A stretch of DNA of 64,000 nt, from NCBI GenBank assembly GCA_017519185.1, contig JAFWSX010000001.1, positions 62,001 to 126,000 of the forward strand, written 5' to 3'. This document shows positions 21,704 through 30,796 of this stretch, one piece after another. Position 1 is the first letter of the stretch. Each line of letters begins with the position of its first letter. This stretch comes from Bacteroidales bacterium. Lineage in GTDB: Bacteria; Bacteroidota; Bacteroidia; Bacteroidales; UBA932. The position numbers and the translations under genes were made by a program. Under the pieces are notes generated by a model. The model saw nothing but the letters and a program-made list of their open reading frames with translations, had not been told where the DNA came from and ran no database searches.

Positions 21704-22740
21704 AGATACTCGTCGCAGGCAGTTTCAGGTATGAGACCTACGCTAAAGCCTTCTATGAGGCTTTCCGCAGGATGGGCCACGATGTGCTCAAACTAGACAC
21801 CGAAGACTTCGTGGCCAAAGGCCCCTTCGGCAGCGTGGTCGAGAAAATGAAACACCAGTGGCTGGTGGGCTCGTCCATCAATTATTCCGACGGAGTCCTA
21901 AGAAGAAAAGTGTCCGATTTCAGGCCCGACCTTGTATTCCTCTACCATTGCTATTTCTTCCACCCCTCAGCCATCCGGGACATCAGCAAGCACACGACAG
22001 TATTTTCATACGATAACGACGACCCCTTTGAGAGGCGCAAGGACAAGCACAATCCGTCATATTACATCGAGGCTGCGCGCTACTGCAAGCTGAACTACGT
22101 CTACCGTCGCAAGAATGTCGAAGACTTCACCCGAATCGGAGTGAACAACGCCAAGGTGCTTCTGCCGTATTATATGGAGACTCGCAACTATCCTATGGCT
22201 TGCGAGAAAGACATTCCGCTGGCTTTCGCAGGTCATTGGGAGGATGACGGCCGCGACAGGATGATAAAGGCCCTGCTGGATGCAGGCCTGCCCTTTGAAC
22301 TCTACGGAGAGGCTGCCAGCTGGTCGAAATCGAGCTTATGGCCTCAGCTGCAGGGTTGCTTCCACGGAGCTGTATACGGCGAAAAATACAATGAACTGCT
22401 GAACCGCATCCAGGTTTCCCTGGTCTTTTTCTCCAAGGTCAACAATGACACCTACACCCGTCGCTGCTTCGAGCTGCCGGTCACCAAGACGGTAATGCTC
22501 AGTGAATATACATCCGATATGGACAGTTTCTGGCCGGAAGACGAGTGCTGCGTTTATTTCCGCAGCGAGGAAGACCTTGTGAAAAAGGCTTCCTTCCTGC
22601 TGGAAAACCCTGCCGAAGTGAGGAGAATCGCAGAAAATGCGTTCAACCGCCTCAAAGCTCTCGGCGGTTCCGACTCGGACCGTGCAAGGGAAGTCCTTGC
22701 CGACTATGACCGTATTGTCAGAGGTAGTAATCCCCTGTAA
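21700..22740 (+). CDS. CgeB-like family 1 glycosyltransferase
   Basis: This 346-residue protein with a GT-B-like plan starts MKILVAGSFRYETYAKAF. FRPDLVFLYHC and the early TVFSYDNDDPF match CgeB-like proteins (DUF3880-type N-terminal half plus Glyco_trans_1-type C-terminal half). IPLAFAGHWEDDGRDRM starts the C-terminal half, and RCFELPVTKTVMLSEYT is the usual motif near the sugar-nucleotide site. It most likely adds a sugar to a lipid-linked or surface glycan together with the two preceding genes. It shares an ATGA overlap with the TupA-like gene. Its 3' end overlaps the convergent trmN6 by 23 bases. Confidence 0.85.
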   Translation: MKILVAGSFRYETYAKAFYEAFRRMGHDVLKLDTEDFVAKGPFGSVVEKMKHQWLVGSSINYSDGVLRRKVSDFRPDLVFLYHCYFFHPSAIRDISKHTTVFSYDNDDPFERRKDKHNPSYYIEAARYCKLNYVYRRKNVEDFTRIGVNNAKVLLPYYMETRNYPMACEKDIPLAFAGHWEDDGRDRMIKALLDAGLPFELYGEAASWSKSSLWPQLQGCFHGAVYGEKYNELLNRIQVSLVFFSKVNNDTYTRRCFELPVTKTVMLSEYTSDMDSFWPEDECCVYFRSEEDLVKKASFLLENPAEVRRIAENAFNRLKALGGSDSDRAREVLADYDRIVRGSNPL

Positions 22741-23419
22741 GTTTCTTGAATTCTTCGCTGCCTATGGTGAGCGTTGAGGTTGCCGGAGCCTCCGCAGCCC
22801 GGCGCGCTATTTCTGCAAGCAGCCTTGAGGGGGCCTTGCGTTCGGTGGTGCGCACAAGACAGCGACGGATGAAGTGAAGTCCGGCAGAGGCCGCCGCAGC
22901 TTCCAGGTCAGCCTCACGAGCCGTCGGCAGTATGAGCGACAGCCTTCCCTGCGGGGCAAGCAGCTTTGCGGAAGCCTGCAGGATGTCGTCAAGTGTAAGG
23001 TCAGCATCCCTGCGTGCCGCAGTTCGTTGTTCCCCGGCAGGAATGATGCTCTTTCCGGCAATATAATAAGGGGGATTCGACACGATGACGTCGAACTCGC
23101 CGCCGTGCCCGTCAGCTACAAAGCGGTCAAGGCTCATCGGCAGAGCCTCCAACTGTCCTGCCCAGGGTGATGCTGCAAAATTGTCCGCAGCCTGTGCCGC
23201 AGCCTCGGCATCGATGTCGATGGCAGTGATATGAAAACGGCGATCGCCCCCGGCTGCACATCTCTGTGATGCCATAAGGGCGATCAGTCCCGATCCTGTG
23301 CCTATGTCAAGCAGCTTGCCTGCTCCTTCGCAGGAGACCCAGGCTCCCAGGAGGATTCCGTCGGTGCCGACTTTCATCGCGCACCGCGCGTCGTCCACTG
23401 AGAACTGCTTGAATCGCAC
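22718..23419 (-). CDS. trmN6: tRNA1(Val) adenine-37 N6-methyltransferase-like protein
   Basis: This 233-residue SAM-dependent methyltransferase starts MRFKQFSVDDARCAMKVGTDGILLGAW, the typical start of the YfiC/TrmN6 family. LLDIGTGSGLIALM is the SAM-binding motif I, and VSNPPYYI is the NPPY catalytic motif for N6-adenine methylation. In E. coli the enzyme modifies A37 of tRNA-Val. It is followed upstream by the EF-G-like gene with a gap of only 2 bases, so both translation-related genes are probably cotranscribed. Confidence 0.9.
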   Translation of the reverse strand: MRFKQFSVDDARCAMKVGTDGILLGAWVSCEGAGKLLDIGTGSGLIALMASQRCAAGGDRRFHITAIDIDAEAAAQAADNFAASPWAGQLEALPMSLDRFVADGHGGEFDVIVSNPPYYIAGKSIIPAGEQRTAARRDADLTLDDILQASAKLLAPQGRLSLILPTAREADLEAAAASAGLHFIRRCLVRTTERKAPSRLLAEIARRAAEAPATSTLTIGSEEFKKLTGDYYL

Positions 23420-23421
23420 TG

Positions 23422-25536
23422 CTACTCGTCTTTCTCTTCCTCTTCGTAAGCCTTGAGGAGCTTCTCCTGAACATCCATCGGAACCTGCTGGTACTCGATG
23501 AAGCTCATTGTGAAGGTAGCGCGGCCTGATGTGAGTGAGCTGAGGGTAGTAGAATACTTGTAGAGTTCTGCCAGAGGAACGCGGGCCTTGAGGATCTGGA
23601 AGCCTTTCTCGCTGCCCATACCCTCGATGATACCACGACGGTTCTGGATGTCGCTCATCACGTCACCCATGCAGTCGCCGGGAACCATAACCTCAACGAG
23701 GTAGATAGGCTCAAGAAGCTTCGGACCAGCCTGCTTGAAGGCATCCTTGAAAGCGTTGCGGCCTGCGATGATGAAGGCGATTTCCTTAGAGTCAACCGGG
23801 TGCATCTTACCGTCATATACATATACGCGGATGTCGCGGGCGTAAGAACCGGTCAGAGGGCCTTCTTCCATCTTCTGCATGATACCTTTCTTGATGGCGG
23901 GCATGAAGCCGGCGTCGATGGCACCACCGACGACGCAGTTCACGAATTCGAACTTACCGCCCCAGTCGAGAGTGGCTTCTTCCTTACCCTTGATGGTGAG
24001 CTGAGTGTCCTTGCCGTCAATCTTGAAGCGGCCTGTAGGCTCGACACCTTCAACGATAGGCTCCACGAGGAGAACTACGCGGCCATACTGACCTGCACCA
24101 CCTGACTGTTTCTTGTGGGTGTACTCGGCGTAGGCGACTTTGGTGATGGTTTCGCGGTAAGGGATCTTCGGAGCGAAGAGCTCAACCTCGATCTTATAGT
24201 CGTTGTTGATATGCCATTTGAGGATGTTGATGTGCTGCTCACCCATACCGTTGATGATGGTCTGGCGGAGTTCCTTAGAATACTCAATGCGCATTGTAGG
24301 ATCCTCTGAACCGGCGCGGTTGAGAGCTTCGCCGAGCTTCTCCTCGTCTTTCTCGTCGACAGCCTTGATGGCGCAGCGATACTTGCTCTGCGGATACTCG
24401 ATGGGCGGGAATACGTTGTCGTAACCAGGAGTGTTGAGGGTCTGGTTGCTCTTGACGGCTTTCAGCTTCACGGTACATCCGAGGTCACCGGCTGCAAGCT
24501 CGGTAACTCTCTCTTTCTTCTTGCCGGCTACGGCGTAGAGAGTGGTGATGCGCTCCTTTGAGTCGTTGGCCATATTGATGAAGTCTTCACCTTCACCTAC
24601 CTTGCCAGAAAGAACCTTGAAGTATACGACATCGCCGAGGTGCTGCTCGAGAGCGGTCTTGTAGACGAACAGAGAGGTCTTGCCAGTGGGGTCTTCCTTC
24701 GGGGCGGGAGCCACCTCGGTGAGGAATTCCATAAGACGCTGAACGCCGATGTCCTTCTTGCCGCATACGCAGAAGACAGGGTAGAGGGTGCCGTTCACGA
24801 AACCGATGTTGAGACCTTTGTGCATCTCTTCTTCGGTGAGCTCGCCTGCGTCGAAGAATTTCTCCATAAGGGCCTCGTCGCTCTCGGCTGCCATTTCCAT
24901 CAGCTCGGCGCGCATATCTTCGGCCTTAGACATAAGGTCAGCGGGAACGTCGACGATTTCGCATTTGCCGTCTTCGCCGCTGAACTTGTACATCTTCATC
25001 TTGAGGACGTCTACGAAGCTGTTGAACTCAACACCTGCGTTGACGGGGAACTGGAAGATGGTGGGCTTGCCGCCGAAAGCCTGGTGCAGGCTGTCGATGG
25101 TGTTGTCCCAGTTTGATTTATCAGTATCGAGCTGGTTGACTGCGATGATCATCGGCATCTTGTGCTCTTCGGCATAGCGGCCCATAATCTCTGTGCCGAC
25201 CTCGACACCCTGACCTGCATTGATGGTCATGATGGCTGAGTCGCACACGTTGAGGGCTGAAATCACACCACCGATGTAGTCATCTGCACCCGGAGTGTCG
25301 ATGAAATTGATCTTGTGGTCCTTGAACTCTGCATAGAGCGGAGTTGAATAGATTGAACGTTGATAGAGCTGTTCAACCTCGGTGTTGTCGGAAACGGTGG
25401 TCTTGCCTTCGACAGTACCGCGGCGGTCGATGACCTTGCCTTCATACAGCATCGCCTCTGCGAGAGTGGTCTTACCGCTGCGGGTTCCACCTATGAGTAC
25501 GACGTTGCGAATCTTGTCAGTAGTGTAATTTTTCAT
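23422..25536 (-). CDS. EF-G-like translation factor with altered GTPase centre (EF-G2 type)
   Basis: This 704-residue protein has the EF-G domain order. The P-loop is GGTRSGKTT (16-24) instead of AHIDAGKTT. The switch I RGITI is replaced by QRSIYS (59-64). The usual DTPGHVDF is DTPGADDY, so the catalytic His is Ala84, and the guanine motif reads NQLD. Domains II-V continue normally (YRETI, GSGGAGQYGRV-like region, TGSYARDIRVYVYDG). From the family, EF-G moves tRNAs on the ribosome, and Bacteroides has a paralogue (EF-G2) reported to work without GTP hydrolysis. The residue changes fit that class. A promoter pair TTTG-N20-TATATTTG lies upstream, and trmN6 follows. Confidence 0.88.
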   Translation of the reverse strand: MKNYTTDKIRNVVLIGGTRSGKTTLAEAMLYEGKVIDRRGTVEGKTTVSDNTEVEQLYQRSIYSTPLYAEFKDHKINFIDTPGADDYIGGVISALNVCDSAIMTINAGQGVEVGTEIMGRYAEEHKMPMIIAVNQLDTDKSNWDNTIDSLHQAFGGKPTIFQFPVNAGVEFNSFVDVLKMKMYKFSGEDGKCEIVDVPADLMSKAEDMRAELMEMAAESDEALMEKFFDAGELTEEEMHKGLNIGFVNGTLYPVFCVCGKKDIGVQRLMEFLTEVAPAPKEDPTGKTSLFVYKTALEQHLGDVVYFKVLSGKVGEGEDFINMANDSKERITTLYAVAGKKKERVTELAAGDLGCTVKLKAVKSNQTLNTPGYDNVFPPIEYPQSKYRCAIKAVDEKDEEKLGEALNRAGSEDPTMRIEYSKELRQTIINGMGEQHINILKWHINNDYKIEVELFAPKIPYRETITKVAYAEYTHKKQSGGAGQYGRVVLLVEPIVEGVEPTGRFKIDGKDTQLTIKGKEEATLDWGGKFEFVNCVVGGAIDAGFMPAIKKGIMQKMEEGPLTGSYARDIRVYVYDGKMHPVDSKEIAFIIAGRNAFKDAFKQAGPKLLEPIYLVEVMVPGDCMGDVMSDIQNRRGIIEGMGSEKGFQILKARVPLAELYKYSTTLSSLTSGRATFTMSFIEYQQVPMDVQEKLLKAYEEEEKDE

Positions 25537-25590
25537 TATCAGGTATTAATTATTTGATTATTTAATATTTACCGCTTTTTCTGGAGCCGA

Positions 25591-25654
25591 CAAATATAGG
25601 TAATTAATAACACAAAACCAAACACCTATTTTTAAAGGCATTTTGTTACTTTTG
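25591..25654. promoter_or_regulatory. Divergent promoters for the EF-G-like gene and the S46 peptidase
   Basis: On the minus strand, TTTG (25619-25622), 20 bases, then TATATTTG (25591-25598) is a full Bacteroidota promoter for the EF-G-like gene. On the plus strand, TACTTTTG at 25647-25654 is a -7 box 20 bases before the peptidase ATG; its -33 part is not clear. Confidence 0.7.
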
Positions 25655-25674
25655 TGAAAACTATCAAAAACGAC

Positions 25675-27831
25675 ATGAAAACACTCAAAAGTATTGTCAT
25701 CGCACTGGCAGTGGCGCTCATTTCCGTTCCGGCCCTGGCCGACGAAGGAATGTGGCTGCTCCCCCTGCTGGAGAAAATGAACATCAAGACGATGCAGCAG
25801 ATGGGCTGCGAACTTTCCGCCGCTGACATCTACAATATCAACCATTCATCACTGAAGGATGCCGTCGTGCATTTCGGAGGCGGCTGTACCGGAGAAGTGG
25901 TCTCTTCGCAGGGCCTGCTGCTGACCAACCACCACTGCGGATACAGTGTCATCCAGCGTCTGAGCACCGTGGAGCACGACTATCTCACCGACGGATACTG
26001 GGCTATGAACTTCAGCGAGGAACTGCCGGCCCCTGGCCTGACAGTCACTTTCATGCAGAGCATGACAGACGTCACCAAGCAGCTCGAGAAAGCTGCCCGC
26101 AAGGCAAAGAACGAAAACCAGCGCGACAGCCTGATGAGCGTTGCCGCACAGCAGATGATCTCTGCGGCCACCGGTGACAACAAGTTCCTCACAGCTACAG
26201 TTTCTGCACTCTACGGAGGAAACTATTACTACCTGATTGTTTACAAGACATACCGCGACGTGCGTTTCGTGGGCGCTCCCCCGAGCTCGATCGGAAAGTT
26301 CGGCGCCGACACCGACAACTGGATGTGGCCCCGCCATACCTGCGACTTCTCTATGTTCCGCATATATTCAGACAAGGACGGAAACCCCGCAGAATACTCT
26401 CCGGACAACGTTCCCTACAATCCTGTGACTCACCTGACGATCTCTCTGAAAGGCATCCAGGAAGGTGACTTCTCGATGATCATGGGCTACCCCGGCAGCA
26501 CCAACCGCTACCTCACCGGTCCCGAAATCGGAATGGTAAGGGCTGGCAACGAAGCCGGTATCTACTGCCGCGGACACCGTCAGGATGTGCTGATGGCCGA
26601 TATGCTTGCTGACCCTGCAGTAAGGCTGCAGTATGCCAGCAAGTATTCAAGTTCTTCAAACTACTGGAAGAACTGGATCGGAATGAACGAGCAGATCGCC
26701 AACCTCAACGTTGAGCAGCGCCGCTACGAGAACGACAATGCCTTCCGAAACTGGATAGCTGCCAAGCCCGGCCGCAACAAGAAATACGCCGGCGTGCTCG
26801 ACGAAATCTATTCATTGGTGGACAAGATGACCCAGCACGACGTGAACCTCACCTATCTGACAGAGTCTATAGGCAGGGTTGAACTGGGAACAGTCGCCAA
26901 TAATGTGGCCAACCGCCTGCGCAACTACGACACTGCCGACGAGGCAGCCCGCAAGGAAATGCTGGATGGCGTCAATACCTATATGGACTCATTCTACAAG
27001 GACTACAATATGCCTACCGACGTCAAGGTTACGAAGGAAATGCTCAAGGTGGCCAAGGAAAAGCTTCCCGCAGAGCTTCTGCCCGAATACTTCGAGGTCA
27101 TTGACAGTGAGTTCACCGGCGACATCGACGCATTCGTCGACGACCTGTTCGAAACGACAGCATTCTCATCAAAGGAAAAAGCTGCGTCTGTCATAGCCGC
27201 CAAGGCTGCTTCGGGCCGCATAAGCTTCGTGGACGATCCTGCCTACAAGTTCGTTCAGGACTACCGCGCCGTCGGCATTGCCGAGCAGATGGCATATTCA
27301 ACTCTCTCGGAGAAACTGAGCGCCGCACGCAAGAAATACATCGCAGGCCAGTTGGAGATGAATGCCGGCAAGCCGATCTATCCGGATGCCAACTCTACGA
27401 TGCGCCTTACCTACGGCCAGGTCAAGTCATACGAGCCTAAGGACGGTGTGGTCTACAAATATTACACTACCGTGAAGGGCGTGATGGAGAAGGAAGACCC
27501 CGACAACTGGGAGTTCGTAGTTCCCCAGAAACTGAAAGATCTCTATTATGCAGGTGACTTCGGCCGCTATGCAAACCCTGACGGCTCTATGCCCAACTGC
27601 TTCATAATGACCGGCGACATCACCGGCGGAAACTCCGGCAGCCCCGTCTTCAACGGCAAGGGCCAGCTCACCGGCCTGGCATTCGACGGCAACTGGGAGG
27701 CAATGTCGGGCGACATCATCTTCGAGCCTGACCTGCAGCGCTGCATATGCGTGGATATCCGCTATGTCCTGTTCATCATCGACAAGTTCGGAGGCGCAGG
27801 TTACCTGCTCAACGAAATGACGCTGGACTGA
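25675..27831 (+). CDS. S46 family dipeptidyl peptidase (DPP7/DPP11 family, DPP7-like pocket)
   Basis: This 718-residue protein has a signal peptide ending near ALA-DE. The S46 catalytic triad is visible: His in LLTNHHCGY (about residue 86-87), Asp in GADTDNWMWPRHTCDF, and Ser in TGGNSGSPVF. Residue +18 from the catalytic Ser is Gly (LAFDGNWEAMSGD), the position that is Arg in acidic-specific DPP11 and Gly in DPP7, so cleavage of dipeptides with a hydrophobic second residue is inferred. These periplasmic enzymes feed peptide-fermenting Bacteroidota. The ATG at 25675 gives the standard signal peptide; an earlier ATG at 25654 overlaps the -7 box. An EEP-domain gene follows. Confidence 0.94.
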   Translation: MKTLKSIVIALAVALISVPALADEGMWLLPLLEKMNIKTMQQMGCELSAADIYNINHSSLKDAVVHFGGGCTGEVVSSQGLLLTNHHCGYSVIQRLSTVEHDYLTDGYWAMNFSEELPAPGLTVTFMQSMTDVTKQLEKAARKAKNENQRDSLMSVAAQQMISAATGDNKFLTATVSALYGGNYYYLIVYKTYRDVRFVGAPPSSIGKFGADTDNWMWPRHTCDFSMFRIYSDKDGNPAEYSPDNVPYNPVTHLTISLKGIQEGDFSMIMGYPGSTNRYLTGPEIGMVRAGNEAGIYCRGHRQDVLMADMLADPAVRLQYASKYSSSSNYWKNWIGMNEQIANLNVEQRRYENDNAFRNWIAAKPGRNKKYAGVLDEIYSLVDKMTQHDVNLTYLTESIGRVELGTVANNVANRLRNYDTADEAARKEMLDGVNTYMDSFYKDYNMPTDVKVTKEMLKVAKEKLPAELLPEYFEVIDSEFTGDIDAFVDDLFETTAFSSKEKAASVIAAKAASGRISFVDDPAYKFVQDYRAVGIAEQMAYSTLSEKLSAARKKYIAGQLEMNAGKPIYPDANSTMRLTYGQVKSYEPKDGVVYKYYTTVKGVMEKEDPDNWEFVVPQKLKDLYYAGDFGRYANPDGSMPNCFIMTGDITGGNSGSPVFNGKGQLTGLAFDGNWEAMSGDIIFEPDLQRCICVDIRYVLFIIDKFGGAGYLLNEMTLD

Positions 27832-27851
27832 TGATTTAAATCTTATTCGGG

Positions 27852-28814
27852 ATGAGGCGGGAGATTGTGGCGATAGCGATTATACTCCTGTGTGCGGCTG
27901 CTGAAGTCAGCGCACAGGTTGTTTTTTGGAATGTCGAGAACTATTTCGACACTCACGACGACCCGGACCGCGACGATGATGATTTCACTCCGTCAGGCAG
28001 TTATCACTGGAACAGGAAGAGGTATCTTGCCAAGCGCAACAGCATAGCGAAGGGCCTGATGGCAACTGCCGACAGTCTCGGTTCGATGCCGGCTGTCATA
28101 GCACTTGCGGAGATTGAAAACCGCAGGGTCCTTGGCGACCTTGCCGAGAACACACCTCTTGCGAAGACTGGCTACCGGATAGTGCATCGCGACAGTCCCG
28201 ATGCCAGGGGCATCGACGTGGCTGTGCTCTACGATCCGTCGAGAGTCGTGCCTCAGGCTGTGGAGTTTCTGGCCGTTGAAGGTTTCCGTACGAGGGAGAT
28301 ACTATATTGCAGGTTGAGGTCAGCAGTGGATTCGGCAGCAGATGTGCTGCATCTGTTCGTGAACCACTGGCCGTCTAAGCGCGGCGGTGCCTCATCGTCG
28401 GATTCGAGGCGTGAGGCTGTATCGGAACGTCTCCGCGTGAAGATAGATTCTCTGCAGGCGGAAGACCCTGCGGCCCGCATCCTGCTTGTCGGAGATTTCA
28501 ACGATACCCCTGACGGAGAGTCCCTGACGTCACTATGCCGCAGTTGCGGCCTGCATAATATGGCCTTGCCTCTGTGGCGGGAGGGTATGGGCTCCATCCG
28601 CTACAAAGGCAAGTGGGAATTGATAGACCAGGCGATAGTGTCTCAGCGGCTTGCTGGCGAAGGTGCGCAGTTCAGCATTTTCGACGCTGCCGTCCTGCAG
28701 GAGCCGGACAAGGCTTTTCTCGGGCTGAAGCCTAAACGTACCTTCGTCGGGCCGCGCTACAACGGAGGGGTGAGTGACCACCTCCCCGTCCTGGTCAGAA
28801 TAAAGAAGGAATGA
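27852..28814 (+). CDS. Secreted endonuclease/exonuclease/phosphatase-family protein
   Basis: This 320-residue protein has a signal peptide cut near VSA-QV. The EEP fold motifs are present: FWNVENYF at the start, ALAEIENRRVL carrying the metal-binding Glu, HLFVNHWPSKRGG with a catalytic His, LLVGDFNDTPDG with the Asp/Asn pair, and VSDHLPVLV at the end. Members cleave phosphodiester or phosphomonoester bonds in nucleic acids, phospholipids or inositol phosphates, and the substrate is not readable. It starts 20 bases after the S46 gene and may be cotranscribed. The 3' end overlaps the convergent PspC gene by 20 bases. Confidence 0.9.
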   Translation: MRREIVAIAIILLCAAAEVSAQVVFWNVENYFDTHDDPDRDDDDFTPSGSYHWNRKRYLAKRNSIAKGLMATADSLGSMPAVIALAEIENRRVLGDLAENTPLAKTGYRIVHRDSPDARGIDVAVLYDPSRVVPQAVEFLAVEGFRTREILYCRLRSAVDSAADVLHLFVNHWPSKRGGASSSDSRREAVSERLRVKIDSLQAEDPAARILLVGDFNDTPDGESLTSLCRSCGLHNMALPLWREGMGSIRYKGKWELIDQAIVSQRLAGEGAQFSIFDAAVLQEPDKAFLGLKPKRTFVGPRYNGGVSDHLPVLVRIKKE

Positions 28815-29862
28815 ATGCGGTAACCGTCGATTTAAAAATAGCAACAGATGAAGCGGCGATTATCAGCATCACAAAAAATGCAACAATAGAGAGCAGCCAG
28901 ATGATGAAGACTACCAGTCCAGGTCTCCAGGAAGGTGACCTGAAGTTGAAGATCAGGTGGATGCCTGCGTATATAAGGCCGATGCACGGCAGGAAGTAGA
29001 CCAGCGAGCCGAACACTATGAGCAGAATCCTTGTCACTGTAGTGATTCCTGCGTTGAAACTGTAGTATGAAGAGCCGAAGGTCTCGAAGATCTCCTGGAT
29101 GGCGTTCATAAAGAGCTGCGAGTCCAGATGGAAGAAGGCTGTAGTGCCGAAAGCCGCCAGGCCGCCGGCCACCAGGCCGGAGATACCCATCATAAGCAGT
29201 ATGATGCCTACAAATATGGCGATAATGCGTCCGAAGACTCTCCAGAAGTCAGAGTTGTTGTCTTTGACGAAAGCCGAGCCGTCCTTGTATTGCTGCTCGA
29301 TGTCGGCAATGTTCAAGCTCTGCCCTCTCATCTCGCACTGCTTGCGCAGGGTATCGGCTTTTGGCATTGCTATCCACGCAATGATGTACAGGATGGGAGC
29401 GATGCTTGAGCCGTGGCCCCAGGTAAGGAATCCGGGAATCAGGGTAAGGACTATGAACAGAACCCTGATGAGCACGGTGTCGGTGTTGAAATAGGCTGCG
29501 AGTCCGCTGCAGACACCTCCGAGGATTTTGTTGCTCGGGTCGCGGTAGAGCCTTTTCTTGCCTTCGTTGTTGTATTTTGGACCGTCGCCGGCAGCAGAAT
29601 CTTCTTCGATGACTTCAGGTCTGCCGAGAATCTCGATGACTTCATTGGCAACATCAGAAGACACGACGTTGATGCCGTTCCCTGTCTTTTCGAGAAGCAG
29701 CTCGGCCATTCTTTCCTCAATCCCTTCCAGGATTTCCTTGCCGCTGTCCATCTTTGAATAATAGAGGTTCAGGGAATCAAGATACTCCTTGATGGTGGCA
29801 TAGGCTTTCTCGTCGAGAGAGAAGGCACATTTGCCTATGCTTACTTTTTCAACTTTGTTCAT
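28795..29862 (-). CDS. PspC-domain membrane protein (long form)
   Basis: This 355-residue protein has three parts. The first 90 residues are cytoplasmic and resemble the N-terminus of the short PspC protein encoded upstream (SIGKCAFSLDEKAYATIKEYL, IEERMAELL). A PspC domain follows at about 103-170 (LYRDPSNKILGGVCSGLAAYFNTDTVLIRVLF). The rest has several transmembrane helices. PspC domains occur in envelope-stress systems and sense or limit membrane damage. The gene is last in a PspC-PadR-PspC unit, 6 bases after the PadR gene. Function beyond membrane stress is unknown. Confidence 0.88.
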   Translation of the reverse strand: MNKVEKVSIGKCAFSLDEKAYATIKEYLDSLNLYYSKMDSGKEILEGIEERMAELLLEKTGNGINVVSSDVANEVIEILGRPEVIEEDSAAGDGPKYNNEGKKRLYRDPSNKILGGVCSGLAAYFNTDTVLIRVLFIVLTLIPGFLTWGHGSSIAPILYIIAWIAMPKADTLRKQCEMRGQSLNIADIEQQYKDGSAFVKDNNSDFWRVFGRIIAIFVGIILLMMGISGLVAGGLAAFGTTAFFHLDSQLFMNAIQEIFETFGSSYYSFNAGITTVTRILLIVFGSLVYFLPCIGLIYAGIHLIFNFRSPSWRPGLVVFIIWLLSIVAFFVMLIIAASSVAIFKSTVTAFIPSLF

Positions 29863-29868
29863 AGCCGC

Positions 29869-30213
29869 TTAGTTCTTGATGTTCTCGATTGTAGTGACGA
29901 TTTCGTGCCAGGCGTTGTTCATCTCCTCGAGCTGCTCACGGCCTTTGTCGGTGATCGCATAATATTTGCGGGGCGGGCCCTGAGGCGACTCTTCCCAGCG
30001 GTACTGGAGCAGGCCCTGGTTCTTCTGCCTGATAAGCAGCGGGTACAAGGTGCCTTCGACTACTATCATATTGGCTTCCTTGAGTTTGGTGATGATTGAG
30101 GATGCATAGGCATCTTCCTTGGCGAGGAGCAGCAGAATGCAATACTCCAGGACTCCCTTCCGCATCTGTGCGCGGACATTCTCGGTGTTGACGTTCTTTT
30201 CCATAGCGCGCAT
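29869..30213 (-). CDS. PadR-family transcriptional regulator
   Basis: This 114-residue winged-helix protein has the PadR core: QMRKGVLEYCILLLLAKEDAYASSIITKLKEANMIVVEGTLYPLLIRQKNQGLLQYRWEES, then RKYYAITDKGREQLEEM. PadR proteins are usually autorepressors that respond to small molecules or stress. Its start overlaps the stop of the short PspC gene (TAATG), so translation is coupled, and the long PspC gene follows within 6 bases. The likely target is the promoter of its own operon near 30830. The ATG at 30204 is a possible alternative start. Confidence 0.93.
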   Translation of the reverse strand: MRAMEKNVNTENVRAQMRKGVLEYCILLLLAKEDAYASSIITKLKEANMIVVEGTLYPLLIRQKNQGLLQYRWEESPQGPPRKYYAITDKGREQLEEMNNAWHEIVTTIENIKN

Positions 30214-30776
30214 TATTTTGAAGAGTTAGTAAACTTTGAGAGATTCTCCATAGTAGGAGCAAGACCGCGCAGTTCGCATTTCTGTGCAGGGGTCACAGCG
30301 TTGGGGGTCACGAGCCAGAAGATGAGATAAGCCCACAGGCCGGCAGAGGCGCAGATGAACAGAGCTACGAAGAGAATGCGGATAATGACAGGGTCGGTGT
30401 CGAAATAAGCAGCGAGGCCACCGCACACGCCGCCAAGAAACTTGTCGTCAGGGTTGCGGTAGAGTTTCTTCTTGGCTTTTGCTTCGGGCTGCGCATTTGC
30501 GGTGCCGGTGGAAGCATACTCGTCGGTGCCGTCGGGCATGCCGATCTCGGCGATGACCTTGTTTACAAGATTGATGTCTACAACTGAAACGCCGCCGGCT
30601 GTCTCAGCAGTGAAAAGTTCGGCGATCCTTTCTTCAAGGTCTTCCATCACTTCCTTCTTGTCACCGACGTTGAGGCGAGCGCGGAAGTGGTTGAGGAAAG
30701 CGTCCAGTCTTGCGTATGCATCTTCGTCAATTACGAAGTTGCGTTTTCCGATACCAGCGTTGATAGTCTTTTTCAT
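30213..30776 (-). CDS. PspC-domain protein (short form)
   Basis: This 187-residue protein has an N-terminal cytoplasmic domain of about 80 residues (IGKRNFVIDEDAYARLDAFL, VMEDLEERIAELF), a linker rich in Ala, Gln and Lys, and a PspC domain (LYRNPDDKFLGGVCGGLAAYFDTDPVIIRILFVALFI) with one or two transmembrane helices. It then ends in a short tail. It is a shorter paralogue of the 28795-29862 protein. As the first gene of the unit it is preceded by a full promoter and GTACT repeats. Coupling to a PadR regulator suggests stress-induced expression. Confidence 0.88.
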   Translation of the reverse strand: MKKTINAGIGKRNFVIDEDAYARLDAFLNHFRARLNVGDKKEVMEDLEERIAELFTAETAGGVSVVDINLVNKVIAEIGMPDGTDEYASTGTANAQPEAKAKKKLYRNPDDKFLGGVCGGLAAYFDTDPVIIRILFVALFICASAGLWAYLIFWLVTPNAVTPAQKCELRGLAPTMENLSKFTNSSK

Positions 30777-30796
30777 CGTAGTATTAGTTTTTTATT

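Noticed and set aside
28795..30776. PspC-PadR-PspC unit as a phage-defence system
   Set aside because: No nuclease, toxin or nucleotide-signalling domain is present; an envelope-stress role explains the domains better.
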